Part shown: in pieces, positions 1 to 8,353 of the stretch
How the letters are laid out: each line of letters opens with the position of its first letter
Numbering within the stretch: the stretch's first letter is position 1
Source: Pirellulaceae bacterium
GTDB taxonomy: Bacteria > Planctomycetota > Planctomycetia > Pirellulales > Pirellulaceae
Assembly (NCBI GenBank): GCA_016784735.1
Contig: JADHUC010000102.1
Coordinates: forward strand, 1-33,521
DNA length: 33,521 nt
Direction of reading: 5' to 3'
Position numbers and translations under genes: made by a program
The notes under the pieces: model-generated
Seen by the model: the letters and a program-made list of their open reading frames with translations, nothing else
What the model was told of the DNA's origin: nothing
Databases searched by the model: none

Positions 1-240
1 AGCGTGTCTCAGTCTGCGCGGAGTGCTGACGCGTCTTGCAGCATTGGGGGGATGTTCAGCGTCCCCTGCTCTGAAACCTGAACGCTGACACCCGACACCT
101 GCCTCCCCCCTTGGTCCAGGGCACCACCTCGCTCGGTCCTTTGCTTTGAGAGGCAAATCACCCGGCTCATCTACCGCAGCTACTCGCTCCCGTCCTTACG
201 TACCATGTCGGGCCTTGCTCTTTGACCGCTGACCCTCCAG

Positions 241-474
241 ATGTTGCAAGTGCAGTAAACCTGTGTGGTTCACCTCGGTATGAATGGCAGCCGGCAACTG
301 AGTATGCGAAAGGATCTGGTGCAAAGGACTCTGCTTCAATCGCACCAAGCACCGGGGAACTTTCGCGGCAGCACCGAGGCCGAGATGGCGGCTTGGCTCC
401 GGCAGATCCTGGCTCGCAACCTCGCTCATGCCGTGCGCGGCTTTGGCCGCCACAAACGCAAGGTTATCTGAGAT
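241..474 (+). pseudogene. Decayed ECF sigma-factor fragment
   Basis: From the GTG at 265 the plus strand reads about 68 residues resembling the region-2 core of planctomycete ECF sigma factors: a DLVQRTLLQSHQ stretch, then FRGSTEAEMAAWLRQILARN and a basic HAVRGFGRHKRK segment. Intact relatives read DLVQETxLEAH...FRGxTEAExxAWLRQILAxNL. The frame has a TAA at 256-258 just upstream and a TGA at 472-474. No region 4 (helix-turn-helix) is readable downstream in any plus frame, and the N-terminal part is missing. This looks like an inactivated remnant, distinct in subfamily from the two intact sigma factors in this window. The rest of bases 1-545 shows no other convincing gene. The match is from recalled family patterns, not an alignment. 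Confidence 0.6.
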
Positions 475-545
475 TCTCGCTTTCACCACCAAATTCACCT
501 TGCCGGTCCCACAGCAACGGATGGAAACCAGCGTGACTTTGACCA

Positions 546-3500
546 CTACCCATCATTCCACAAGCTCTCGATCTCGTCTGAGATATCGGGTAGAATAGCA
601 TTCAATCCGGCAAAGGCAGCATCGAGATCGTTCAATGCGTCGTCATCCCAGAACCTATTAGCAGTGGCGTGTCGGATCCTCTCGGTACTGCCGGGAGTGT
701 CGATTTCGGCCTGTTTACCTGTCGGCGGAATCCATATCGCTTGTTCGTCGCCTCCCGACTGTTGGGCATTCGCTTCTATTGCCGTACTCGTGACATAGCG
801 AGCCAGCCTTGGCAGCGAAACGATACTAGGCATCAAAGACGATTGTTTAGTTGCGAGCACCGGAGGTGGAGACTGCAGCGCCTCCCCTTCGCTCAATCCG
901 ACGATCTGGCCGTTTATATGGTTGATCGCAAGCAGCACATCCAGTGGCGTGCATCGCTCGTCGTTGTTCACATCGTAGTAGGGCGGCGGCGGTGGCGACC
1001 CGGACGGATCAGGTAGGGAACCGTCGCCGGGATGAGAGTTGATGTAGTTGATCAGGATCAGCACATCCTGCGGCGTCACAGTGCCCTCGCCGGCGACATC
1101 GAACGGGTTGGCGGTGTTGTGCCAAGGTGTGTGAACTGTCAGCGGTTGGACGATGGTGAATAGGCCATCGACGGGGTCCGAGTCAACGTTCGTCGGGGCT
1201 GAGTTCAAGACGAGCTGGGCGATATCCCTGTCAGTCAGGTTGGTCGATGTCCTGCTGACTCCGTCCGAGAAGTCCGCACGCAGGTTGATTGGCGACGGCC
1301 CGGTCGGTGCACCGGTGTTGACCATAAAGTCAATCAACAGCAACGAACCCGTCGTACCCAGTGTCAATAGCGGCGTGGCGCCGACAGTGGACATCGTCGC
1401 GCGGATAATTCCGGGTGTACTATTCACCAACGGTGCACTGAAACCGGCACCTTCCAACAGCGACCCCAATCGGAAATCGCCTGGGCTGAACCTGCTGGCG
1501 TCGTAGCCGATCACCAGGTCAACGCTGCTGATCGTGATCCCTGCCGGCTCGGTCACCGTCAGGTTCACTGGGACAGTCACGGTTTCGCTGGCCTGACCGA
1601 TCAGATCGGTTGGGATGAAGACACGCGGATCGGCACCGTCCGGAGGTGCCGGCACGATTCCCGCGGGGAGCGGAGGTACAGACGACACCAGTATCCCGAC
1701 CACAGCCCGTTGCAGCAGCGTGGTGTCGCCGCCCGTGAGCGAGCCGCTGTGATTCAGGTCCGAGATGAGCAGCGGATCGGCAAGCTGAAAGCTGGTGAAG
1801 CCGCTGCCGAGGCCGACGATCGCTCGCTGCAGCAGTGTCACATCGCCGCCCGTGTACGACCGGCTGGCGTTGACGTCGCCGAAATACGCCGCGATGTGAA
1901 TGCCATCATCGTCTCGCGCCGGCCGAGGCTGCGGGATGTCCGGATCGTTGTCGTACACGAGCACGTTGGTCAAATCGAGCACGTGTTTCGAGGCATACGA
2001 GGCGGCATCAGGCACCTGGGCCTCGATTCTGCCCAGCTCGATCGCACCCGGCGAAGAACTGAATTCCGTCGCGCTGCTGACGGTGAACTTGGCCAAGCCC
2101 GGCCTTACCACGTTGTACGCCGCCGCAGCCCCGGGAATGTTCGTGCTGAAACCGGTGATGGTCAGCAGCGCCGGGTTGTACTGCAAGTCGAAATCGACGC
2201 TCGACACATCCTGGCCGGTGCTCAGGCTCACCGGGATGCCCGTGTTTGTCGACGCCGGGACGTTTGCCGCCTGACCGAAGCCGCGTGCGAAATCCGGTAG
2301 ACTGATCAGGACTTCGCTCAACGGGGAAAGCGGGATCGCGAAATCGGCCACGTAATCATCCCCCGGCATCCCATCGCCGTTGCCGTCGAGCAACTCACCG
2401 GCCGCATCGCGGAAGCCGTTGGTCGCACTGCGGAGCGTCAGCGTGTAAGTATCTGGTGCCAATGGCTCTCCGCTACGTACGAACGTAATCCGCCTCTCGC
2501 CATCGCTAAGCACCAGCGAACCGCGCACTGGACCGGTCGTCGCACCGACCAGCGTCACGTCGGCTGGTCCCAGCGTCTGGCTTGCCCCGTCATATAGGTT
2601 CAGGTCGATGGCGTCCGCCGGGCGATTGACGGTCAGTGAGAGACCACTGGCTGCAGGCGTCAGGTCCGTGACGCAAAGTGCAGTATGGACGGGGGTCACC
2701 ATGACGGTCACGCTTGCCACGTTCGAATCCGCTTGGCCGTCGCTCGCCTTGAACGTGAAAACGTCCGTGCCGCTGAAATCTGACTCCGGCGCGTACGTCA
2801 GGTCCGGTGCCGTACCGGTCAGCTCTCCGTGTGCCGGTGGCGTCACTATGGTGAACGTCAACATGTCGCTGTCGATATCCGTGGCTGTCAACGTGATCGC
2901 CTTGTCGCTGTTTTCGTCCGTGCTCACGGCTATGTCCGCGGCCGTAGGCGGGTCGTTGACGGACGTGACGTCCACCGTTACAGTTGCCGTCGCGCTGTCG
3001 CCTTGGCCATTACTAAGCGCGTACAAGAAAGAGGCTTCTCCAAAAAAATCTGCTTCTGGGACAAATAGCACGTCTTGCGTATCGGGCCGGTTCGTGACTG
3101 TGGCATGAACCGGGTCGCTTACACCGTGGAAGTGCCAATCGGCGTCCGGCGCATCGTTAGCCAATAGCGTTGCCCACGGGATGGCGAAGGATACGTCCTC
3201 GTCCGTCGTTAGCGAATCATCGCGGGCAATCTCCGATGCCACGCCGACCAGGGTGACGGTCGCCTCGTAGGCATCAGACTGTTCGCCTGGTGTGCCGTCG
3301 AGATCTTGATTCAGAGGATTCCCCTCGGAATCCGTTACTGCAGCCGAGACGGCGAAATGGTAGACTCCCGGTTCCGTGGGCGGTTCGAACTCGACGGCGT
3401 AAGTGTAGTCGTTGACCGTCGAAACCCGGTTAATATTCACTGTTCCAAGCGGCCCCGCTATTTCGATGTTGTCCGCCGTTAGAGTCGCTGGATCTGGGAT

Positions 3501-6233
3501 ACGGTTGAAACTGACTTCGATCCGACCCGGCGAACCGCTAATATCCTGGTTCGGACGATGCCCCGTGACGTAGAAGCCGGTGAATCTCCGTGGGGAGAGC
3601 GTCAGCATCGGATCGTATAGCGCCCGCGGACGATCCGCGTCGTCCATGCGATCTGTGATCCGACTTTCCGCCTGCGATGGATCCGGCGGAAGATCCCCTG
3701 GGTGTATAGGAAAGATGGCGTGGTCGAGTCCGGTGGCCCCGATAAACTGCAGGCTGCTGCCCCAGTGGTTGCCTGTCACATCCACGGTCGCCGCGCCGTT
3801 TCCCTCCAGAAAGACGTGTGCATCGGAGAAGTCGCAGTTGGCGACGCTGACGTCGCTGCTGCTGTGAAGCGCGACTTCGATCGAGCCCCAACATGAATTG
3901 AGCTTGCCAGTGGCGCCGGCCGCGTACTGCCACCGAACCGGTGCCCCAACGAAATGAACATTAACGAAGTCCGCCCGTCCGCCACTCTCCACACGGCTCC
4001 AAATACCGCCCACGTCGAATGTCGTTTCGCCCGAAGCCACCAGTCTCCCGCCGTTGCGAACGACGATCTCCGTCCAGGATCCGGTGAAATCAACGTCTTT
4101 CGCTTCCAAGTGGCCGTCCACGTAAATATTGTGTTGCCAGGCAGCAGTTTCCAACTGCACGCCGGGAGCCAAAATCAGCGTGCCGCCTGCCGCAACCGTC
4201 AAATCGCCTCGCAACCGGTACGAACCAATCTCATCAACATGACCCAACGTGCGCGTCGGACCATCTGCCACGCCGCTTACGAGGATCTTCGGAGCCGCTG
4301 CTGTGTAAGTGTTGCCTGCAATGCCACTCAAATCCGCGTCCGGATCCGTCAGACGCAACGGATGATCGTGGGTGATCGTATTGCCCGTTACCGATGGTGC
4401 CCCATTTCTAGACACTGTTAGCCAGTCGATGGTGCTGTCGCGTACGGTGACCTGGTCGCTCTGGATCTCCAATTCCCAGTTTCCCCCTGCATTCGTCACC
4501 GATCCCACCGAACCAGTCTCGTAAACGAACTTCACCGGCTTTTCGTTTTCGACGCCGGCTACGCCCACCAGGTGTACGTCCGTGAGATCCGCCCGGCCGC
4601 CATTCTCTACGCGGTTCCAGTCGTTTCCGCCCTCAATGGTCGTGCCTCCCGCGGCAATGAACTCACCACCGTTGCGGACCACGATTTCCACCCAAGATCC
4701 GGTGAAATCAACGTCGTTGGCCTCCAAGCGACCTTCCACATAGATCTCGTACTGCCCGTGAGTATTCTCCACCTGCACGCCGGGAGCCAAGGTCAGCGTA
4801 CAGCCTGTCGCTACTGTCAGTTCGCCGACCAAGTGATAAATGCCAATCCCATCCACGAAGCCCAAGGTGCCCGTCGCACTATCCATCTTGCCGCCCATAC
4901 GGATCGCCGGTGCCTCTACCGGGTACGTGTTCCCCGCGATGCCACTAACGTCCGCATCCGGATCCGCCATTCGAAATGGATGACCGTCGGTGAACGTATT
5001 GCTCGTCACCGTCGGTGCCCCCGTCTCCGTCACCTCAATCCAGTTGATCGTGCTGTGCTGGACCGACACCCGGTCGCTTCGAATCTCCAATTCCCAATTC
5101 CCATCCGCATTCGTTACGGACCCCGCGGAACCAGTCTCGTAAAGGACCCGAGCTGGATTGCCCCCCACGACCTCTAAGAACCGCACGTCCGTCAAGTCCG
5201 CCCGGCCGGCGTCCTCCACTCGGACGCTGCCGCCTTCTATCGTTGTGTCATCCCAGGCCACGAACCTTCCGCCGCTGTGGACCACAATATCCACATACCA
5301 CCACCCCGCAAAATCAACGTCGTTCGCCTCCAAACGGCCATCGACGTGGATAACATGCTGCCAATAGTCGCGTTCCAACTGTAGACCAGGAGCCAAGCTC
5401 AGTGTACAGCCTGCCGCTATGGTCAGGCTGTTCATCAACCGATACCGGCCAATCCCTTCTTCAAATCCAAGGGCCCGGTAGGTGCTGTCTGCAGTTCCGC
5501 CTACGTGGATTCCCGGCGTCGCCGCGGTGTATGTGTTTCCTGTAATGCCGCTCAAGTCACCGTCCGGGTCCGTCAAACGCAACGGGTAATCGCCAGTGAA
5601 GGTATTGCCCGTCATGGTCGGTGCACCGGTTTCCGATACCGTCACCCAGTTGATCGTGCTATCCTGCACGTTCACTTGGTCAGTGTGGACCTCCAATTCC
5701 CAATTGCCACCCGCATTCGTTACACTTCCCGATGAGCCCATCTCGTAGCGAAGCCGGCCTCGATTTTCACCCAGGAACCGTACGTCCGTCAGATCCGCTC
5801 GGCCGCCACTCTCCACCCGGTTCCAAGCGTCGCCATCGATCGTCGAGTCGCCTGACATTTCCAACTCGCCACCGTCGCGGACGGCAATCTCGGTGTCGTT
5901 CCCCGTGAAATCGGCTCCGTTTGCCTCCAAATGACCATCAATAAAGATGTCGTGGTCGCGATTCACCGTTCGAACCTCGACTCCCCGCACGATTGTCAAC
6001 GAGGCGCCGGGATCGATGAACAGATCGCCGGATAAAACATAGGGTTCCACTCCGTTATCCCAGATCGCATGGTCGACGATGTGTCCGCTGAACTCGGTGA
6101 GCAGGAATCGCGATTCAAGCGGTTCCAGGGCCAGCCGTCGCGGCGTTGCCCGCCTTGTGCGGCGACGACGCATCCGACGGATCGGATCGTAGAGAAGGGG
6201 ACGCAAACGGGAATAGGCGAAACGAGGGCTCAT
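546..6233 (-). CDS. Giant secreted repeat protein, two cohesin-like/dockerin pairs
   Basis: Predicted extracellular or cell-surface protein of about 1,895 residues. An Arg-rich N terminus leads to LEPLESRFLL (residues 36-45), the LEPR-XLL-type motif of planctomycete exported proteins. Residues ~50-815 are four homologous units of about 200 residues rich in LEAN(D)VDFTG, NGGR and GNTYT patterns, probably a right-handed beta-helix. An SbsA-type Ig domain (~850-960), two cadherin/VCBS-like domains (~970-1190) and another Ig-like segment follow. Then come cohesin-like 1 (~1310-1445), dockerin 1 (~1452-1513, GDVNASRSYTGGD and SDLNHSGSLTGGD), cohesin-like 2 (~1540-1690) and dockerin 2 (~1707-1777, FDVAGEGTVTPQD and YDVNNDERCTPLD). 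The ORF is open to a GTG at 6365, but I chose the ATG at 6233 because GGAGGA lies 7 nt before it and the exported-type Arg-rich start follows. Role in adhesion or surface assembly is inferred. Confidence 0.85.
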   Translation of the reverse strand: MSPRFAYSRLRPLLYDPIRRMRRRRTRRATPRRLALEPLESRFLLTEFSGHIVDHAIWDNGVEPYVLSGDLFIDPGASLTIVRGVEVRTVNRDHDIFIDGHLEANGADFTGNDTEIAVRDGGELEMSGDSTIDGDAWNRVESGGRADLTDVRFLGENRGRLRYEMGSSGSVTNAGGNWELEVHTDQVNVQDSTINWVTVSETGAPTMTGNTFTGDYPLRLTDPDGDLSGITGNTYTAATPGIHVGGTADSTYRALGFEEGIGRYRLMNSLTIAAGCTLSLAPGLQLERDYWQHVIHVDGRLEANDVDFAGWWYVDIVVHSGGRFVAWDDTTIEGGSVRVEDAGRADLTDVRFLEVVGGNPARVLYETGSAGSVTNADGNWELEIRSDRVSVQHSTINWIEVTETGAPTVTSNTFTDGHPFRMADPDADVSGIAGNTYPVEAPAIRMGGKMDSATGTLGFVDGIGIYHLVGELTVATGCTLTLAPGVQVENTHGQYEIYVEGRLEANDVDFTGSWVEIVVRNGGEFIAAGGTTIEGGNDWNRVENGGRADLTDVHLVGVAGVENEKPVKFVYETGSVGSVTNAGGNWELEIQSDQVTVRDSTIDWLTVSRNGAPSVTGNTITHDHPLRLTDPDADLSGIAGNTYTAAAPKILVSGVADGPTRTLGHVDEIGSYRLRGDLTVAAGGTLILAPGVQLETAAWQHNIYVDGHLEAKDVDFTGSWTEIVVRNGGRLVASGETTFDVGGIWSRVESGGRADFVNVHFVGAPVRWQYAAGATGKLNSCWGSIEVALHSSSDVSVANCDFSDAHVFLEGNGAATVDVTGNHWGSSLQFIGATGLDHAIFPIHPGDLPPDPSQAESRITDRMDDADRPRALYDPMLTLSPRRFTGFYVTGHRPNQDISGSPGRIEVSFNRIPDPATLTADNIEIAGPLGTVNINRVSTVNDYTYAVEFEPPTEPGVYHFAVSAAVTDSEGNPLNQDLDGTPGEQSDAYEATVTLVGVASEIARDDSLTTDEDVSFAIPWATLLANDAPDADWHFHGVSDPVHATVTNRPDTQDVLFVPEADFFGEASFLYALSNGQGDSATATVTVDVTSVNDPPTAADIAVSTDENSDKAITLTATDIDSDMLTFTIVTPPAHGELTGTAPDLTYAPESDFSGTDVFTFKASDGQADSNVASVTVMVTPVHTALCVTDLTPAASGLSLTVNRPADAIDLNLYDGASQTLGPADVTLVGATTGPVRGSLVLSDGERRITFVRSGEPLAPDTYTLTLRSATNGFRDAAGELLDGNGDGMPGDDYVADFAIPLSPLSEVLISLPDFARGFGQAANVPASTNTGIPVSLSTGQDVSSVDFDLQYNPALLTITGFSTNIPGAAAAYNVVRPGLAKFTVSSATEFSSSPGAIELGRIEAQVPDAASYASKHVLDLTNVLVYDNDPDIPQPRPARDDDGIHIAAYFGDVNASRSYTGGDVTLLQRAIVGLGSGFTSFQLADPLLISDLNHSGSLTGGDTTLLQRAVVGILVSSVPPLPAGIVPAPPDGADPRVFIPTDLIGQASETVTVPVNLTVTEPAGITISSVDLVIGYDASRFSPGDFRLGSLLEGAGFSAPLVNSTPGIIRATMSTVGATPLLTLGTTGSLLLIDFMVNTGAPTGPSPINLRADFSDGVSRTSTNLTDRDIAQLVLNSAPTNVDSDPVDGLFTIVQPLTVHTPWHNTANPFDVAGEGTVTPQDVLILINYINSHPGDGSLPDPSGSPPPPPYYDVNNDERCTPLDVLLAINHINGQIVGLSEGEALQSPPPVLATKQSSLMPSIVSLPRLARYVTSTAIEANAQQSGGDEQAIWIPPTGKQAEIDTPGSTERIRHATANRFWDDDALNDLDAAFAGLNAILPDISDEIESLWNDG

Positions 6234-6366
6234 GACAGCATCCTCCATCCAGGATGAAAACGTGTCTGCGACGCGAACGAAATCACACAACGGCGGCCTC
6301 CGCTCAAGCACTCGCATCATTGCTGGCTTGTGTGCTGCGAAGCGAAGGTCTCGCTTGGACATCACC

Positions 6367-6921
6367 TCACTCGCTGAACCTGTTGTGAAGTTCCGACTCC
6401 AGAACCGATATCTCGTTCAGGAGGCAGAGCATCCGCCAACGTATGGAAACGGCCAGGGCTTGGTTGCGAGCGATCGCCCACATGGTACGGCGGTAGACCA
6501 GTGAGGCTTCGGACATTTGGAACACCTTTCCCGGCGCGAGATAAAGCGGGCTAATTACGTGCCCGTTCGGGCCTGGGGCGTAACGCATGACTGGCGGCCC
6601 TGGCGGCGTCGGGCAGTTTGTCCACGGCCGGGTTACCGCGATCGCCGCGATGGCACGAGACTGAGCGTCGATGTATCGCGACCAGAGATCGGCCATCTCT
6701 CGCTCGTGGGAGTCGATCTTTTCGAGCAATTGCTGCTTGCTTAGATGGGCGAACGACGGCCTCGTGACGGCCGAGTCGGCGGTGTTTTGAGTTGCCTTTG
6801 GACGCCGTGCGAGAGCGTGTTGCACGGGAAACAGGCAGCCAAACGCCGCACCCAAAGCACAAACGAAGCCAACTTGCTTCGTCAACTTTGTCCGCCCCTT
6901 GCCTTTCGCTTCAAACCACAT
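6367..6921 (-). CDS. Small exported hypothetical protein
   Basis: Unrecognised protein of 184 residues. The ATG at 6921 is preferred over the longer frame reaching 7086 because GGAGGG sits 7 nt upstream and a classical signal peptide follows directly: a basic start (KGKGRTKLTK), a hydrophobic core (VGFVCALGAAFGCLF) and an ALA cleavage site near residue 38. The mature part has a helical region (SKQQLLEKIDSHEREMADLW), a Pro/Gly-rich middle and a second helix near the C terminus. The gene ends 133 nt before the preferred start of the giant surface protein on the same strand, so the two could be cotranscribed. Its function cannot be stated; an accessory to the surface protein is only a guess from position. 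Confidence 0.55.
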   Translation of the reverse strand: MWFEAKGKGRTKLTKQVGFVCALGAAFGCLFPVQHALARRPKATQNTADSAVTRPSFAHLSKQQLLEKIDSHEREMADLWSRYIDAQSRAIAAIAVTRPWTNCPTPPGPPVMRYAPGPNGHVISPLYLAPGKVFQMSEASLVYRRTMWAIARNQALAVSIRWRMLCLLNEISVLESELHNRFSE

Positions 6922-7337
6922 TTCCTGACCCTCCGGATTAGTACGTGATCGGGTTCTTCCGTTTCTGTTTCTCCGCCAAGACGACCGGAGATGCGACACA
7001 AGAAATGAAAGAAATCCGGTCGCGTTAGCCAAAGTCGCGGGAATGCTGGAACATAGGGCTTCCGAAAGACCCTGGACTTCTGGCACTTCTTGTCGCTGGT
7101 TGGTAACATCAAATCCACCGTATCGGCGGATCGACTGGCGGACGGGCGCAGGAATGGGTTTGTAGCTGGACTCGCAAGAATTCAGGAAGTGACAGCGCGA
7201 TCCGTCTGAATTCTTGCGAATTCAGCTACGAGTTTTGTCGACGAATCCTCGCGGTCGCGCAAACCCGTTCCTGCGCCCCTGCTTGGCGGAGAGGCCCTGC
7301 AGCTTTCCCGTAATCGGAGTCTTCGGAGGAGGGTGAC
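6922..7337. other. Divergent intergenic region
   Basis: This 416-nt stretch separates the minus-strand exported protein from the plus-strand sigma gene. It holds nested palindrome copy 1 (7144-7278), which lies 59 nt before the sigma start codon. The longer reading frame of the exported protein runs back to 7086, but I consider it non-coding upstream of 6921. No convincing -35/-10 pair was found by eye. Planctomycete promoters are often poorly matched to the E. coli consensus. Confidence 0.5.
7144..7278 (+). repeat. Nested palindromic element, copy 1 (MITE-like)
   Basis: Outer arms of 18 nt (7144-7161 and 7261-7278; GGGCGCAGGAATGGGTTT against the complement of AAACCCGTTCCTGCGCCC) match with one mismatch. 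Inner arms of 24 nt (7162-7185 and 7206-7229) match with two mismatches around a 20-nt loop. The left outer and inner arms abut, while on the right a 31-nt spacer separates them. The same asymmetric plan, with the same 31-nt spacer length, recurs at 7988-8121 in the same orientation. No clean target-site duplication is visible; a related TGGCGGA motif occurs on both sides but out of register by several bases, suggesting an older, decayed insertion. Confidence 0.85.
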
Positions 7338-7958
7338 ATGACGGCTGGACCGGAGAAGAAATCCGTCACGGAATGGCTGGAGGAGCTAAAGCAGGGCGAT
7401 CAGGATGCAGCTCGGCACTTGTGGGAGCGGTATTTCACCGAGCTGGTACGCGTGGCGCGCGGGCATCTGGCCAACGCGCCGCGACGTGTTGCCGACGAGG
7501 AAGATATCGCGTTGAGCGTCTTCGACAGCCTGTGCGAAGGCGTCGCTCGCGGACGTTTTCCCAACTTGAACGACCGAGACGATCTGTGGCAAGTGCTGCT
7601 GATGATCACCCGGCAGAAATCGGTCGACTACAAACGGCGGGAAGGACGCCGGAAGCGCGGGGGCGGCGAGGTCCGTGGCGAGTCGGCGTTTCGTCGTGCC
7701 GATCAAACGAGCGGGCAAGGGGGCCTGGACCTCGTCCTCGGTGAAGCTCCAACGCCGAGCTTCCTGGCCGAGATACACGAACAGCTCCAGCGATTGCTGG
7801 CCATGCTCCGCGACGACACGGTCCGGCAAGTGGCCTTGCGCCGCATGGAGGGCTATACGATCGACGAGATCAGTCAGCAGTTGGACATTTCAAAACGCGC
7901 GGTCGATCGCAAGTTGCGAGTAATCCGCGAGAAATGGTCGAGGGAACTGAATGCATGA
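7338..7958 (+). CDS. ECF-family RNA polymerase sigma factor
   Basis: Extracytoplasmic-function-type sigma factor of 206 residues, of the family common in planctomycetes (Sigma70_ECF). Region 2 covers about residues 20-95 with HLWERYFTELVRVAR, the DEEDIA motif and the DRDDLWQVLLMIT segment. A basic linker KRGGGEVRG follows, and region 4 (~150-200) contains a helix-turn-helix (GYTIDEISQQLDISKRAVDRKL). The start is an ATG with GGAGGAGGG about 5 nt upstream. It shares many identical blocks with the sigma factor at 13870-14442, so the two are paralogues. No anti-sigma gene is adjacent. The gene stands alone between two copies of a nested palindrome, and points toward the convergent kinase gene. 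Confidence 0.92.
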   Translation: MTAGPEKKSVTEWLEELKQGDQDAARHLWERYFTELVRVARGHLANAPRRVADEEDIALSVFDSLCEGVARGRFPNLNDRDDLWQVLLMITRQKSVDYKRREGRRKRGGGEVRGESAFRRADQTSGQGGLDLVLGEAPTPSFLAEIHEQLQRLLAMLRDDTVRQVALRRMEGYTIDEISQQLDISKRAVDRKLRVIREKWSRELNA

Positions 7959-8353
7959 CTATCCACCCCGTGGCCCCACTATCGCTCGGGCGCAAGAACA
8001 CGTTTGTAGCTGGATTCGCAAGAATTCAGGCCGTGTGGCCAAATCTGCCTGAATTCTTGCGAATCCAGCTACGACTCGTGCCTCGGAACTACCGAGATCC
8101 TGCAAACCCGTTCTTGCACCCCTATCGCTCGGACCGAGCGTCGGCGGCGGGCGACGAATTCTCTGGCTGGATGCGGCCGGAATGGCAGTGGAGAGCACAT
8201 TTCGGTGGGCCGCCGCTCGGTTTTCGGCTAAGCCAGCGTTGTTGCCGATGCTGACCTTTCACACCACGCAAAAGGGAAACGAGATGGTCCGCTTTGGCCT
8301 ACCCTACACTCTACGCTCTACTCCGCCGACGTGGGAGTCGCCGTGACTTTCGG
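7959..8353. other. Convergent intergenic region
   Basis: This 395-nt stretch lies between the stop codons of the plus-strand sigma gene and the minus-strand kinase gene. It holds nested palindrome copy 2 (7988-8121) with its flanking direct repeats and a perfect small hairpin at 8126-8140 (CGCTCGG, one base, CCGAGCG) that overlaps the right flank. Bases 8141-8353 show nothing recognisable. Short open frames here lack ribosome sites and similarity to known families. Confidence 0.5.
7988..8121 (+). repeat. Nested palindromic element, copy 2, with target-site duplication
   Basis: Inner arms 8006-8031 and 8047-8072 are perfectly complementary over 26 nt, around a 15-nt loop. Outer arms 7988-8005 and 8104-8121 are complementary with three mismatches and carry the same GGG...CCC ends as copy 1. 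The spacer between right inner and outer arms is 31 nt, as in copy 1. The element is flanked by the direct repeat CTATCGCTC (7979-7987 and 8122-8130), continuing as GG on both sides. A 9-bp target-site duplication immediately outside terminal inverted repeats is the classic signature of a transposed miniature element. No transposase is encoded inside, so it would need one in trans. Confidence 0.88.

Noticed and set aside
196..546. 116-residue minus-strand frame starting on the stop codon of the giant surface gene.
   Set aside because: Its sequence resembles no family, and the opposite strand over the same bases reads as a sigma-factor remnant, which explains the openness.
6234..6365. 44-residue N-terminal extension of the giant surface protein (GTG start at 6365).
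   Set aside because: The ATG at 6233 has a good GGAGGA site at the right distance and leads straight into the Arg-rich, LEPR-XLL-type start; the extension has no such support.
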